Source: Trebouxia sp. TZW2008
Taxonomy: Eukaryota; Chlorophyta; Trebouxiophyceae; Trebouxiales; Trebouxiaceae
Reading direction: 5' to 3'
Length of the DNA: 64,000 bases
Assembly: GCA_002118135.1 (NCBI GenBank)
Contig: BDIU01000374.1
Span: 124,380-188,379 of the forward strand
Position numbers and translations under genes: made by a program. The notes beneath the pieces are model-generated. The model was not told the origin of the DNA. It ran no database searches and saw nothing but the letters and a program-made list of their open reading frames with translations. Positions 33,030-46,108 of the stretch are shown here, piece by piece. How positions within the stretch are numbered: position 1 is the first letter of the stretch; every line of letters starts with the position of its first letter.

Positions 33030-35209
33030 AGTTCCATAGTGGCAGTCTTGCTGCGCTGTAGCTGGAGCAAGCTTGCAGCTCAATGTCTGGCCAGGTGCCA
33101 GTTTGACTACCAACACAAGCTGCCAATGGTGTATGATGCATGCTTACCCTCCTTGAACTACATGCAAAGTATCGAAAAATGTCAAGGCCGAATGCGTTAA
33201 TGCATTGGACACAGAGAGCTTGTCTTGAATGCTGCCTCCTGCAAAATTCAGCTTGGAGACCAAGCGCATTGCATTGAAGAGAGTCTAGGGACTGCACCTT
33301 GCTTTTGTCTTGGGGTCTAATTGCCTGGGGTTTTCTGCAGCAGAGTATCTCTGCTCTAGCTTATCCCCAGCATTTTCAATGTATCTGCTGGCGGCTGCTG
33401 CACCAGTCTCAATTGCACTCCTAGCTTTGTCTGCCACTGCAGTACAGCAAGTTGCCTTTGTAAGAACGCTCGATACAAGGACATTTTTGATGAAAAGACC
33501 ACGCATTTGGTGACCAATCACTACATTTTGACTGCAGTGGCACCTCTGCGTGAGGACAATTTGGTGTAAGGACAATGTTCGTGGGAACCAAAGCAGTGGT
33601 CACAAAGAGAAGTCACTGTACAACAAGCAGTCAGTGCGTGCTGCAGTGCTTTGCATTGCCAACAGGTTGCTGACACAGCTGTGCTTCTGGAGGCGCAGCA
33701 GTACAGGTCATGGTCACAGCAGTGAGACACTCTTGTCATGCTCAGCATGACTGATACGTTACATCATGTGCACTGGTCCACAAGACATCTGGCTTATCGT
33801 GTTGACTGTGATGCAGACCACCCTTTCGCAGAACCATGTTAGTGTCAGCATGAACTCAAGACTGCGCGACAGGGGCAATTGGATTTGGCATCAGTCATTT
33901 TGCCAAATTTGTTCATGCTTGTGCAAGACCCTTTTGGCAAATTGAACCAGGTATGCAGACAAGTATATTGACCAAGTGAAAGCAAGACAGCAAGAGCGCT
34001 CACTGCTACTGATCCTCTCAGCATGGGTCATTCGCTGTGGGGCAGCAGGAGCAGCTGCACCTCCCATCTCAGGCTCTGCCTGCCCACCAATACCCTCGTC
34101 CTGCAAATCGTTGTGACAGCTGAAAGAAAAGAAAAGTCTACGCTGTTGGGCGTCATAACGGGAGCCTCTATATATAGGTGCAGCCCGGAATTGACAGCTT
34201 GGACAATGTTGTTCCACATTGGCAAATATGAACTGTCTGGCACCAATGCCCAGCAGCAAGTGCATGCACCCCAGGTGTCACTTGATAGAGCATCTGCACA
34301 CTCTGTTTGCTGCTAAAAGTAGAGGAAGTCCCTGTCTAAAAGCGTATAAGCTACACAGTGCAGCTTGCTTTGCACCTGCTGTGCATGCTGTTACCCAGTC
34401 TATGTTCTTACGAAGACAGAGAAAACAAATGGCAGGAAATGTGCATTGAAAGACGGTGTCCATTTTTGCAATCAGCGCAAAGTACCTGTAGCACAGCTTC
34501 AGCAATCTCTTCCTCCAAAGCGTCAGAGTCAGCTTTGCTCATTGGCAGGCGCCCTGCTATCTGATAAGAAGTACACTCAACTAGCACATTCTCCAGCATT
34601 TCCACTAGATCGTCTGGAGTGTCTGCACAAAAACAGCAAATTCACAATGGGATACAAGGATCAAGGCCAATACAGCCTTAACTAAAGCAACACCCAAAGA
34701 TGCAGTTGAAATACAATACAGAAGTCACTGTCTTTGGGATTGTAGAGGTCACGTGAGTATATAAGGCTAAATGTAAAGCTGCATTGCTTACTTGCAGCGA
34801 TTAGCACCGAGTAAAACAGTTGCGTGCCAGGGATGGCAAACATGAACGTATGCGCATTTGCGCGCAATGTTGGCATGGAGGTTGACAGGTCCCAGCTGGC
34901 ATTGCCAACCTGCACAAATAGCAACAATTTTCAACCTAAGTGCTTTTGGTGGTGCATGAAATTACGTGCATTGCAGGCTGACCTTGGCCAGAAGGTGGGG
35001 TTCCTGACCACCACTGTTGATCAGTTCTATGTGGAAGGCACCCCATTGCAACAAACTCTCTTGGCCGCTCTCAACCTGAACAGGAAAGTCGGTGCAAGGC
35101 TTGCTTGCTATGACAGGCGAGCATGTCGAGGCGCATCAGCGAGCTTGCTAACCTTGTGCAGCTGCACTTCGGGGATTGTGATCACGTTCTCGACGGTAGG
35201 GCCGCTCAT
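31710..35209 (-). CDS. Senescence/spartin-domain protein (ERD7-like)
   Basis: Nine exons join in phase from ATG 35209 (MSGPTVENVITIPEVQLHK) to TGA 31710. The order fits the plant ERD7 / animal spartin layout. An N-terminal beta-rich part (WGAFHIELINSG, then VGNASWDLSTSMPTL and FMFAIPGTQLFYSVLI) is followed by an acidic helix (SDALEEEIAEAVLQ) and a Gly/Pro/Ala linker. The C-terminal Senescence domain is made of Ala/Gly-rich amphipathic helices: ADKARSAIETGAAAASRYIE, VAHKASTTAATVAGGVADTS, ARDIAAASVVAAAGIYDSMN, HKYGPDVGEAASDLSHATIE and a basic end. Such proteins bind lipid-droplet or membrane surfaces and are stress-linked in plants. About 380 residues, close to ERD7 length. One intron carries a MITE only a few bases from the acceptor, another a CAG/CTG run. 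Confidence 0.82.
32991..33029 (+). repeat. (CTG)13 microsatellite
   Basis: Uninterrupted CTG run in an intron of the senescence-domain gene; on the gene strand it reads (CAG)n. The poly-Cys or poly-Ser ORFs it creates are artefacts. Confidence 0.95.
33443..33620. mobile_element. MITE copy 1 (TA-flanked, CAGT...ACTG ends)
   Basis: A 174 bp element (33445-33618) flanked by TA on both sides. Its right end CACAAAGAGAAGTCACTG is the inverted form of the left end of copy 2 (CAGTAACTTCTCTTTGT). It shares ATTTTGACTGCAGTGGCACC and GGGAACCAAAGCAG with copy 2 at 58568. TA target and CAG ends suggest a non-autonomous Tc1/mariner-pogo element. It lies in an intron about 4 bp upstream of the acceptor on the gene strand. 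Confidence 0.75.
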
Positions 35210-35658
35210 GCTGGCAACAGCTTGCTGTCAGATCAGTGTTTAGGCTGGTGTCAAGAAGCTCGACAGGCAACCCTGTTGCGCACTGGTACAATGTTGAAGG
35301 ACGTTCCCAATTGTCAGGACAGCACTGAACGCAGCGACTCAGCACCTTTGTGCTTGATCTGGCAATCGCTAGTGCTGAGCAGACCATGCACAGCAGACTG
35401 GAACTGAGCTAGAAGCTGAAAGGGGAAGCCAGTCAGCACTTTTAGTAAGCACGTGGCTCCTGATCGCGTTTGCCTTGGCTATGCAGCGCTCTGTGCAGCG
35501 CTCGGCTCATCTTGCACGTTTCCCCAAACACGAGACGAGCACATCAATTCGCGCCCTGCTCGAATTCCTTGACTGACATTGCTCGGGCGCCCGACAGCGC
35601 TGCGTGACTATGATCAACAACTGCCACCAATATCGTTGACTGCTCCCTGGATTTGGGC
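35210..35658. promoter_or_regulatory. 449 bp divergent promoter region
   Basis: Spacer between the start codons of the senescence-domain gene (-) and the FAD monooxygenase (+). No specific element was recognised. Confidence 0.55.
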
Positions 35659-38600
35659 ATGATATTGTCGCATCAAACCGCTACACCAGGCGTGGCTGGC
35701 ATTGCAGCCAACCGCGTTTGGGCTCGCGCGTCTAGGTCCGAGCACAGAGTGCAAAGCTGTCAGCTTCTTCAGACTTCAAAGTCACACCGCAAGTGCCACA
35801 GACGTATTCTGCGCTCAGCGCGATGTCAAGCAGCGTCGACAACTTTGAGCAAAGCGCCAGCTGGCCAGTACACCGCGCCGTTTGGGGACGGAGACATATT
35901 CATCATAGCTGGTGCTGGCATAGCTGGACTTGCCATGGCTGCAGCACTGACCAAGGCGCGTAATAGATTACATCAACATGAAACACGCAACAAATGCTGT
36001 GAGCCTGACATACTGTCACTGCTGGTTCAGGTTGGCATCCCTTGCAGAGTGTTGGAAAGGGATGCTGGTCCTAGAAAAGGAGGAAGCGCCATTGGGCTGT
36101 GGCCTAATGCATTCAGAGCTCTGGATGCTCTTGGTGTAGCTGAGCCTCTGCGGCAGGCGCATCCTCTGCTCACAAGGCAAGGCAACACGCCTCACCCTTT
36201 TGCAGCTGTTCAATGCTAGCAAACGCATTGTCGTTGGCTGTTGCACAGTTGTCAGCTCTGACTACTGAAAATTAGCGCTGATCGTACCCAATGTTAGGTC
36301 CACCTGCTTTCTCCCCAATGCATACATTCCTGACAGCATGCTATCTGTGCATTGGATGGCATTTCAGTCTGCATGAAAAGCTCCATTGCTGCCTTCCTGC
36401 TTAGTTCAAGTGCAACGACTCGCTTTTGCCGAGAGATGCATGAATAGTATAGTACTCTCATGCAGGGTTGAGCTTTGCAGCAATGATGGCAGCACCTTGA
36501 AAGCCTTCAGTCTTGATGAATGCGAAGGAGCTCCTCATGAGTTCAGAGGGGTCAAGCGGGACACTCTGCTAGAGGCTCTGCAAAGCACCGTACCGGAGAG
36601 CTGCATTGAGTACGGCGCTGCCATACATTCAGTACAGACCGAACACAATGGTAAGCTGTGCTAATTTATCAGATTGCTGCGCTTGAGTTATCCTGATTGC
36701 ACCTATAGGCAGCACAGTCTGCTTTTCATCACAAATTGATTGACATCAGTGCCATGACAGGCTGCAAACGGCATGATATGGTGTCTTCGCTTACCTCTTG
36801 AGCTTCTGTATGTGGCTTGCATTTCACAATGATGTTGCAGGTGCTCTTATAACGCTAGAGAACGGCAAAAAGATCAGGGCTCGCTGCTTGATAGGAGCAG
36901 ATGGAGCCAACAGTCGAGTGGCCAGGGCACTCAGTGTTCCAAAGCCTAACTATGCAGGCTACACAGCATATAGGTGTGTGCTCTGCACTATACAAATGCA
37001 GCATTTTGCATTTTCTGCCGTGCAAATTGATATTGCGTCAACATGAGTGTTGAGGTTTGTCATTTGAGTAAACGTCCAGCTCTGCTTGGCTTGTAGCAAG
37101 ACAGCCCATGTTTTCAGCAAAGCTTACATGCCTGCTTGTCAAGCAGAAAGCTCCACCTTGCATACAATGTGCATGCTGCGCTATGCAGTCTAGTCACCAA
37201 AGCACAGCTGCATAGTTGCATCTGCTTCAATGCCTTGTCTAGGTTGTAGATCACGGCGTAGACGTGCAGAAGCTGCTCAGCACACAGCTTAGGGTGCTAT
37301 TTTGTCTGATTTTTCTAGGCGAACATCAGACGCCCTGACAAAGACGCTCAGAACATGCCTGTTTGGCGAGACGTGACTTGGACCACGCACACATAGCACA
37401 TGTGCTGGAATGTGTAATGATCATTGTTATTGTCAGCACACAGCTGAATGTAAGCCAACCTCAGGGTCTGCATCACATTCAAGCTGTCCTCTGATTGCAG
37501 CAAGCTTGCAGGGGCGTGGCCAGCATGCCAGACGGCCTGCCAGTGCCACTGAACACTGTACGCCAGACTTGGGGTGCAGGAGTGCGCTGCGGCATGTACC
37601 CCATCTCTGATACAGAGCTGTACTGGTTCACAGTCTTCAATGCGCCTGAGGTCAGGCATGCTCATGTCAATCAGGCTTCTACATGGAAGCATATATGGCA
37701 TAGTCACAGTGATTGTACTTGGGTGCACAGTTCAGAATGGATACCAGATGTTCATGGCCCATTATGGCATGTGGATACTGCTTACTGCCAAGGACAGCTT
37801 CAAATTGCCCATTTTCTGTGTGACAGCACCTGCAGTGATGTGCCAATGCGGCATTTGTCACCTCTAACTACACATGTTTGCCATATGCTGAATTGTAGTC
37901 GGCAGTAGAGCAGTTTGTGCAAATGAACACTGCATATTGTTAGCCAGTAATGAACGGGCACTACCCGCAGGATGCCTCATTTGTGGCAACTGAGGACCGG
38001 CAACGTGATGCCTTGAAGTTCCTGCCTGGCTGGAAAGGTGGGATCTACGAAGCAGTGCAAAGCACCCCTCCAGAGCGCATTAGCAGAAGCAAACTAGCAG
38101 ACAGGTCAAGCTACTTCAGTGTAATCCCTTAGCTGGCAGAGCAAGCTACAGTCAACTAGGCATTGCCTGCTTCTACTTGCTGCTGTCACAACCTGTTCAT
38201 TGTATGGTGCCGCTTGCACTTACTGTGTGGTCCTAGCATAAGTCCTGCAGCTCTTCAGGCTTTTGAAATTACTTGCTTGTGTCGCGACACAAGTTATGCA
38301 GAAGAGACCAGATGTACCCGCAGTGAATGTGCTTCTAGTGCTTGTATTGCTGTCAGCACGTTGCCTCAGCATTGCAGTGTCAGCATGCTATCAGAAATAT
38401 GTAGCAAACAACCTTGGGCCATGGCTTGAAGAGCAATGTTGGTAATCTCAGGTGGCCTCCCATTGGCAAAGGCTTCTCCAAGGGGGCCATTACCCTAGCA
38501 GGGGACGCTGCCCATCCTATGACCCCAAACTTAGGCCAGGGGGGATGCACAGCTCTTGAGGTGGAGACTCCCAATGATACATGGCTTGCCTGCACTGTGT

Positions 38601-39470
38601 CTATAGTGCTGTCTAGCCTTTGCTTTGTGTATGCAGCACTGATATAGGCCAACTTGTAGGTCGCAGAATGCGTGTATCCTCATGAAGGTGGAGCAAAAAG
38701 CCGCAGTCACAACAGTTGCTGAAAGCAGTAAGCTTGGGCTTTGCATCTCTACAGCTGCTATTGCTTGCACTGCTGTGCACATATCATTTGCACAGCATCA
38801 ACTTGAATTCACAGCAAGGTCAGGGTCTGCATGCAGGATGCTGTGGTCATGGCACAGAAGCTACATGCGCTCATTCACCCATCAACAGATGGTCTTAGAC
38901 CCCGCTCCTTGAGGTCTGTTGCTACAGCAGACTTGATACATGTGCTGCGAGACTATGAAAAAGAGCGCAAAAGCAGGACGCGACTCATCACTGTCAGATC
39001 CAACCTCATGGGACAAGCCTTGCAGATACCCTTTGACCCGGTAACTCCCTTGTCACAAAACATGATGTCTTCTGGTGTAGACTCTATGTACGTAAAGCTG
39101 CCTGGCTGCACCTGTTGCTCATGCAATGCATGTATGGTTTTTTCAGTGCATGTTTCTGTGCACCTCTGCTGTACAGTTACAGTGCAGAGTGGTGCAAAAG
39201 CAGCAGACAGCTCCTGGTCACAGGTGTGCTGCAATGCTGAGAGTGCCAGAATCTGAATTTGTACAGCTCAATGGAAGTCTGCCTTTAGCATTGCATTTTG
39301 GACTTGATATTGATCCAATTCATCAGGATACACCGCCAGCATTCTTTCGCTTGCAGAGCGTCCATTGTGGCCTGCAGGTCTGCAAGCTGAGGAACTTTGT
39401 TGTCAAGAACATCTACTCACCTCGCCACTTCTTGGATCATGCCAACTATGATTGCGGTCAGCTTCCGTGA
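35659..39470 (+). CDS. FAD-dependent monooxygenase, zeaxanthin-epoxidase/CTF2A-like
   Basis: A class A flavoprotein monooxygenase with a plastid-type leader of about 70 residues (start ATG 35659). Exons join in phase: 35659-35955, about 36028-36176, 36466 to about 36651, about 36841-36974, about 37510-37650, about 37970-38106, about 38452-38560, about 38835-39040 and about 39379-39470. The FAD-binding dinucleotide fold is [16 protein letters not shown] with an acidic end VLERD. The DG motif is [15 protein letters not shown] and the second FAD motif (GD) is [17 protein letters not shown]. The C-terminal end [17 protein letters not shown] resembles plant CTF2A/MO1 proteins. Epoxidase-specific FHA and lipocalin parts are absent, so the substrate is unknown. 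Two introns begin with GC (GCGCGT at 35956, GCAAGG at 36177), both confirmed by reading frame. Confidence 0.85.
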
Positions 39471-40261
39471 AGCTGCAAGGCTGAAGCTAAGACTTCAGTC
39501 TGGTAACCAACAGACTGGTTTTGGGCGTCAAAAAAGGGACACAGCCTGATCTTTGTCGACAGACACTGGGTCTTGCCCTGCATGCAAACTGAGACTACTG
39601 ATGACACTGCGCAGCTTCAGCTGCTGCACGTAAGCTGCGGACACAAAACATAGGCTAGCACTGACATACGCCGAAGCTGAAAGATTGTGTCATGATCAGC
39701 TGTTTGTACAACTGGGCAGTGTTTTGCTTGGCACTCATGCATGTTGACATTGCTTTGAGTCTATAGTCGTTTCGCTGGATCGTTGAGCTTGCAAGTGTGC
39801 TAGGCATGCGTTCATCATGACATCCTGCGCCGGCATAATGCTGCACTTCAGCCCCGGGCTTTAGATGTAGCACTGCAGTACTCCGCAACACGCCATGATG
39901 CACTGTCTATAGAAGGAATCTGATGCATATGGTACATGCCTGCAGTAAAGACTGCCAGTTCACAACCCTTACAGGTGCTATGAATTTGCGAAGTGTTCAC
40001 AAACTTAAGAGCTCAAATCTGCTAGCCGCTGTAAAATTGAGGTCGACACCAGTTGCAATTCAGTCAGAAAGATGCTGTCAGTAGACACCGCTTGTAACTG
40101 CAAGGTCGCAAAGGCCACGTTGTTCCACAAGCAGGCCAAACAAAGCATTTGATGTTGATTCAATAGCTCATTAGTCAGACTACCAGTAGCGAATTCAGCA
40201 CCCAGCGGCGGCCAAGTCGCTACTACTAAAACTGATTCATTCAAATGGATAGCTTTGCTGT
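39471..40261. other. Convergent intergenic region
   Basis: About 790 bp between two stop codons. No gene, RNA or repeat was recognised. Confidence 0.55.
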
Positions 40262-43200
40262 CTAATAGCCACCCATGGTGTCCATGCCACCTGCTGCTCC
40301 TGCGCCAGCTGCCTCAGGCTCTGGGATCTCAGTCACCACCACATCTGACGTCAAGAACGTCCTGGCAACAGAGGCTGCGTTTTCAAGCGCGCATCTGACC
40401 ACCTTTGTGGGGTCGATGATACCGGCCTTGAGCAAATCCTCGTACACTCCTGCAAAAAGCATGATGCCTGAGAAGGGTGACGATGTTTGTGCAAGGCAGA
40501 AACTCGTCACAAAGATGATGCAGGGACAATGCTGCAGCATGCAGCATGATAGACCCCTCAAGTATAGTGACTTGGCGGCAGCATGCTGCAACATACACGC
40601 CTGTTATGCCAAAGAAACCAGACTGCTTGAGACCTCGCGGTTGATCACAAGCACCTCCACAGAGGAAAGAAGCTGGTCAAGCAGCATACTGACCTGTTGA
40701 CGCGTTGTAACCAATGTTGGGGTCGCTTGACTCCAACACCTTCTGCTGGACAACACTGCCGTTCACGCCAGCATTGTTGGCAATGAGCTTCAGGGGGTAG
40801 CCCAGTGACCGCCTCACAATCTCCGCTCCAATCTTCTGCTCATCGTTTTGTAGGTTGCCTTTGATGGCATCAACCTGCACAAATGAACAGCTCCAAATGA
40901 GACATACTATGACCCTCTTCAGCCTGCATTGTGCAGTGTTGCTGTACACATTGGGTAGATCAACGTGTTGAACTGTGGTTCTCTTGAGCTCAGCATGCAT
41001 CATGGCTGTACACAGCTTGCATGCAATAGGCTCAAAAATATCGAAGTCAATTCTGAGGGACAGGTCAAGCTGGCTGAAAGCAAGACCACACTAGGGCATG
41101 CTGAACTGCCAAAAAAGGCCTTGAGGCAGACACACTAAGCACATGAGCCAGAACATGTAGTTAATATTGCTATTTTGATGCTGTGTTGAAGCTGTATCAT
41201 ACCTTCTGTGCCAGCTTGAGTAGGGTGCTGCCTCCGCCGGCAACAATGCCCTCCTCCACAGCTGCCTTGGTGGCGTTCAGGGCGTCCTCCACCCTCAGCT
41301 TCTTCTCTTTCAACTCAGTTTCTGTCTGGGCTCCCACCTGTTGACCACCAGCACAGCTTTAATCAAATCGCCTCAGCCATTGAGCTCAAAAGCATTGATT
41401 GTCTGGATCGCAGCTCGTGTCATGTTCACTGCAGAGGTGCACAGGACGTGATTGACAGCAAGCTAAGCAAAATACAGCTTCTGCAGGAATGATAGCAAGA
41501 AGACTGAGAATCATGCTGTGGCACATGTGTCTATTTTGATCAGTCCTGAGCTATGTATTAGTGCACAAAGCAAAGGTACGGTAAGCCCAGTCATCACGCA
41601 GTAATCGAAAGGATACCTGGATGATGGCAACACCACCGGAAAGGCGAGCAATGCGCTCATTAAGCTTTTCCCTTTCATAGTCCTGCTCTGTGTTCTCCAC
41701 TAGGTTCTTGATCTGCTTGACGCGGGACTTAACAGATTCCTCAGAGCTGCCATCTCCCACAATGGTGCAGTTCTCCTTGGTCACCTCAATCTTGGCGGCT
41801 GTACCCAGCACTTCCTCGCCTACCTGCAACCATGCACAACGCATTGGAACTTTCTGCCAGTTTACTCAACACTCATTCAACTAGCAAGCCAGCACAACAT
41901 GCCTCTGCAATGAGAGTTTTGCAAGGCTTGCCACAATCCACATTTAAGCCTTGTGAGGGAGTAAGTCACAGTGTTGCAGGGCAGTCCCTGTGAACCTCAC
42001 CAATGTTCATATTTGTGGAGGATCATGACAGACATGGACATTGTATGTGTTGAGCTCGTAAAGACTGACACAAAGCTGTGACAGCCAACCTAAACCTCCC
42101 CCAGATACCAATAGCAGTCATGCTGTTCGAGATGTGCTGACCTTGTCTAGGGAGAGGCCAAGCTCCTCCTTGACCACCTGGGCGCCCGTCAGGATGGCAA
42201 TGTCTTCCAGGTAGCTGCTCTTGCGCTCACCAAAGCCTGGAGCCTTCATGGCCACCACCTGCACCACCATGTATGCTGTGTCAGGACTAGTCCACACCAA
42301 TGTCAGAAACTGCCTCTGCACTGTTGCATGTCAAAAAGCTCAACAGGGTCCAGTCTTTGTGAGGTCTGCAAAGTGGCTGAATTGAAGGCTGGACAATGTG
42401 CAGAGCATCCCGCAGTGTGATTGGCGCTGACCAGACTTCTGGTCATACTCTTCAGACTGGTTTCTTGTGTGAAAGCTTCAATGCAGTGGCGACGACGCCA
42501 TTTCGGTCTGAAGCAAATCAATCAAGCATATGGCCACAGAGCCGCCATCAGCGCTAATGATGGTGATGCCGCTGATGACGATGGTGCTGACGCTGACAAT
42601 GGTGATTGCAATGGTGGTGCTGCTGACGTTAACAGTGCTGGTGCTGCTGACGTTAACAGTGCTGGTGCTGCTGACGTTAACAGTGCTGGTGCTGCTGATG
42701 ATGAGGGGCCAGCATGCAATGAACAGGTACCTTGAGGCTGCCGCGTAGCTTGTTGACAACCAGGGTGGCCAAGGCTTCTTGCTCAATGTCCTCTGCCATG
42801 ATCATGAGGGGGTAACCCCCTTTGATAGCCCCCTCCAGAATGCCCACAATGTCACGGGCTGTGGAGATCTTCTTGTCAACCAACAGGAGCTTGCACTGCT
42901 CATACTCAGCAACCTGCAAAACTGACAATGATTGAAGTCTTGACAGACCCAGTTCCAGCTTAGGACAAGGACTGCAGTGCAAAACAGATCGGAAAGCTCA
43001 GTTTATGTACTAGGTTGTCATCAAGGTTTTGACAGGTTTGGTAGACCTTCCTGTTATGACGAACGAGACAAAACATCATAGCTTCCATCCAGCACTGCAA
43101 AACTGCCATTCTTGTGTGGCGACCAAACATGCAAAACATAATAAACACAGACTGTAAGCTGACAAGGCTGTTTTGGACAACACATGATCAAGAAGACCTG

Positions 43201-45263
43201 CCAACATATCCTGCAAAGACTGCTCTTTGTTTTGGAGCCATTGTTGCCGTTGCTTTGGAGCTGTTGTTGCCGTCATTTTGGAGCCTGAACGGCATACTTG
43301 TCAGGTCGAAAAAGGTTTTGCTTGGTCAATGAAAATGGGACAAGCAGTTGCAGTCTGCTATTGGGATGCAGTATTCAGTCAAATGTAGCAACAGGCAGTA
43401 CAGCGACAGCCCTTGCGATTCACTGCTGCAAAAGCATGAACCAGACTGCACTCTTGCAGAGGAGAGCTGACCATGCGCTCTGGGTCTGTGATGAAGTAAG
43501 GGCTGATGTAGCCCCTCTCAAACTGCATGCCCTCAACAACATACAGGTGGTCCTCAGCGGTGCGGGACTCCTCCATGGTGACAACGCCTTGCCGTCCAAC
43601 CCGTGCCATGGCATCGCTGATCAGCTGGCCTATCTGCAGAGCCACAACGTACAGTTGAGAGGCTGTCATGATTCTGTCGTTGCTGATCACACGTAAGCAT
43701 GAATCACTCAACTGCTCAGCACCATCAGCACTTCATATGAGCCTCAGGGCAACTGATACGAAGAATGTGCATGTTGACTGAGCAGCCTCAGGTTTTGTAC
43801 GTCAAGCTCTGTACAAGCTTCGGTGTAAAGCTTTCATTGCCACAGTGCTGAAATTTGTGCTGTTGGCACTGTTGCATGGGTGCAAAAGCAGCTGGGAATT
43901 TACTTATGGCAGCAACAACTGCAGGATGTGGCAGTTGGGTGGTGCAACATACCGTCTCATTGCCACCAGCCGAGACTGTGGCAACATTTGCTAGATCAGC
44001 ATCTGTGACATCTGTGCTCATCTGCTTGAGGTCCTTGACCAGGGCAGACACTGTGCTCTCAATGCCACGTGACAGCTGCACGGGGTTTGTGCCGGCAGCC
44101 ACAATCTTCATGCCCTCAGCAATGATTGCTGCACTGAGGATGGTGGCTGTTGTTGTGCCGTCACCAGCTGTGTCATTGGTCTTACTGGCAGCCTGCACAT
44201 GCATGTTGGAGCATTCGGCATTGACATGCTTGCCAGTGACTTACATGACCCTGCCGAGTGCATACAGAAGGCTTAAAACTGCCTGTCCTGCCAGCCATTT
44301 CTGCCTAGAGCCATTGTGAACCAATGCAAATCAAGGCTCGACTGACTGACAGCTGACTGCGCATACGTGCCTGCCTTCAAGGCTGCCTTGCCACTATACA
44401 TGACACACATCTCCTGACTGGGCAAGCGCAGTGCAGCATAAAATCAGGAACCCCTTCCAAGATGACGCAGGGGCTGCAATTGCTACAACGCATACTTCAC
44501 CTGCAAGCCAATGTGCTGCTGTGTTGGCACTGCTTTACACGTACCTGTCGGACAAGCTTGGCACCAATGTTTTCGACAGGGTCCTCTAGCTCGACTTCCC
44601 TTGCAACTGTGACACCATCATTGACAATTTTTGGGCTGCCGTATTTGCTCTCAAGCACAACATTACGACCCTGCAATTGCAAACAGCATCAGATAAACAA
44701 TTTTGAAATATGTCATCTGACCAGATGCAGTTGCTGCAGGCAAGTGCTCATGAAGTATCATTACCACATCATGGAAGTTTGCTACAGCTACGCATAGTCA
44801 AGCCTTGTTTGGTGGATGATGTGAGCTTTCTGCCGTTACGTGTGTCTGTATACCTTGGGTCCAAGTGTGATGCCAACAACGCTTGCAAGCTTGTCAACTC
44901 CAGCCTGCATCTTCTTCAACGCAGATCCATCCTTGTTGAAATGCAGCTGCTTTGCCATGGCATAACAAGGCTGCACACCAGTACGGCTGCAGGCACACCC
45001 GTGATGTAAGATTACTGTAGCTGTTGAGGTGACGAATTTGAACAGTAAGTCTTTTACCTTGGGCGCTGCAGAAGGCTTTTGCGGGCAAATACTTTGCTGG
45101 GTCTTGAGCCTGCAGGATTGCAAGTCTTGCAAGCTTTGACTTTGGCAGTAAACCTGAGACACGACAGAACCAGAGGGGGTCTTACACTGAGTGTGCAAGG
45201 GGCAACCCCTGACATTGCTAGAGAACACGGGTTTTGCTGCTGCCTGTGTAGGCCTGCAACCAT
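40262..45263 (-). CDS. CPN60B: Chloroplast chaperonin 60 beta subunit
   Basis: GroEL-type chaperonin that folds stromal proteins such as Rubisco, as a tetradecamer with CPN60 alpha. The transit peptide comes from ATG 45263 or 45215 (ending in KSLLQRP). The intron then splices to [19 protein letters not shown], and further exons cover the whole chain: [26 protein letters not shown], the ATP motif [106 protein letters not shown], the apical-equatorial return ending NASTGQ, and [20 protein letters not shown]. It ends in the Gly-Met tail GGMDTMGGY. These diagnostic positions match the beta rather than the alpha subunit. No frame break was found; introns are 100-500 bp and one holds a 24-bp minisatellite. 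Confidence 0.93.
42619..42690 (+). repeat. 24-bp minisatellite, 3 copies, in a CPN60B intron
   Basis: GCTGCTGACGTTAACAGTGC plus TGGT is repeated three times exactly, flanked by GATGGTGCTGA-type imperfect units from 42560. All frames stay open because the unit is a multiple of three, which gives false ORFs on both strands. Confidence 0.92.
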
Positions 45264-46108
45264 TCAGCGCAATCAGATAAGCAGAAGTGGTACTGAAGAG
45301 TGTGTTGCGAAGCGCACCGCCGCTGAAGCGCAACACGCGCTGCAAGCTGCAAGACACTGCGCAGATGCTGTTGCGTCGAAGCAAGACGCTTTTCTGATCG
45401 AGCAAAAACCTACCTAGCGGATGGCACACTGGTCCGCATCATTGTTGTCTGCATGATGGCAAACTCGCGGTGTATGTAGCGATCTGATCACTGTTCAGTA
45501 GCAGCCAGCTGAGCTGCGTATACGGACTTCCAGAGTTTGGCCGCAGCCCTCTCAGCGGCGGGCTATCCGATACACTAGGGTTTTATTCAATGCCTGGCAC
45601 ACTTGTTCACAACAGCGCTTCCTCGTCACCCGTGCACGGCGTGCTGGAGCAATCCAGAATCCCCCGAAAACTTGACAGATCGTCACGCCCTTCTTCGCGT
45701 GCATAACTGTCAATCGCATGCCTTCGTAAGACCATGGACGACAAATCGGGTTCGTCATGCACACGCTAGGCCCGATTCCTACTGTCAAGCCCTATAAGCA
45801 AGTCAACTCGCACCTGAGTCTTTTTAAAGCTCGGTCGTTGTTTCGCTCGAGGCAATGGTCGGCGAAGGCGAGACCTCCGTTGCAGGTGGAGGTTTGTTGG
45901 CTGGCACGGCATGCATATGGCTCCTTGGGATATTTGAACATTCTGACGCATGAACGTGTTCACAGCAGGCCAGGCTTTGCAGAGCACAGTGGACTACATT
46001 CAGAGCTGATCAGATACAAAGTACACAGGTACAAATTGAGCTGTGGCTGGCATTTGTGAGTTCAGTTACAACGCAAATCCAGCTAAACTGCAGGCTGCCG
46101 TAACAACA
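45264..46108. promoter_or_regulatory. Divergent promoter region CPN60B / acetyltransferase
   Basis: About 840 bp between the two start codons. It may include an upstream first exon of the plus-strand acetyltransferase (for example an ATG near 45854), which I could not join in frame. Confidence 0.45.

Noticed and set aside
32901..33200. ORF with a poly-cysteine run
   Set aside because: Result of the CTG microsatellite; antisense to an intron of the senescence-domain gene.
36177..36205. Apparent 29-bp intron in the FAD monooxygenase
   Set aside because: Too short for splicing; the GC donor at 36177 joins instead to the acceptor at 36465 in perfect phase.
42421..42786. Open frames with [12 protein letters not shown] repeats
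   Set aside because: Created by a 24-bp minisatellite with no stop codons, located inside a CPN60B intron.
45854..45885. Possible first exon (MVGEGETSVA) of the GNAT gene
   Set aside because: Its end phase does not match the acceptor at the next exon, so it was not included in the model.
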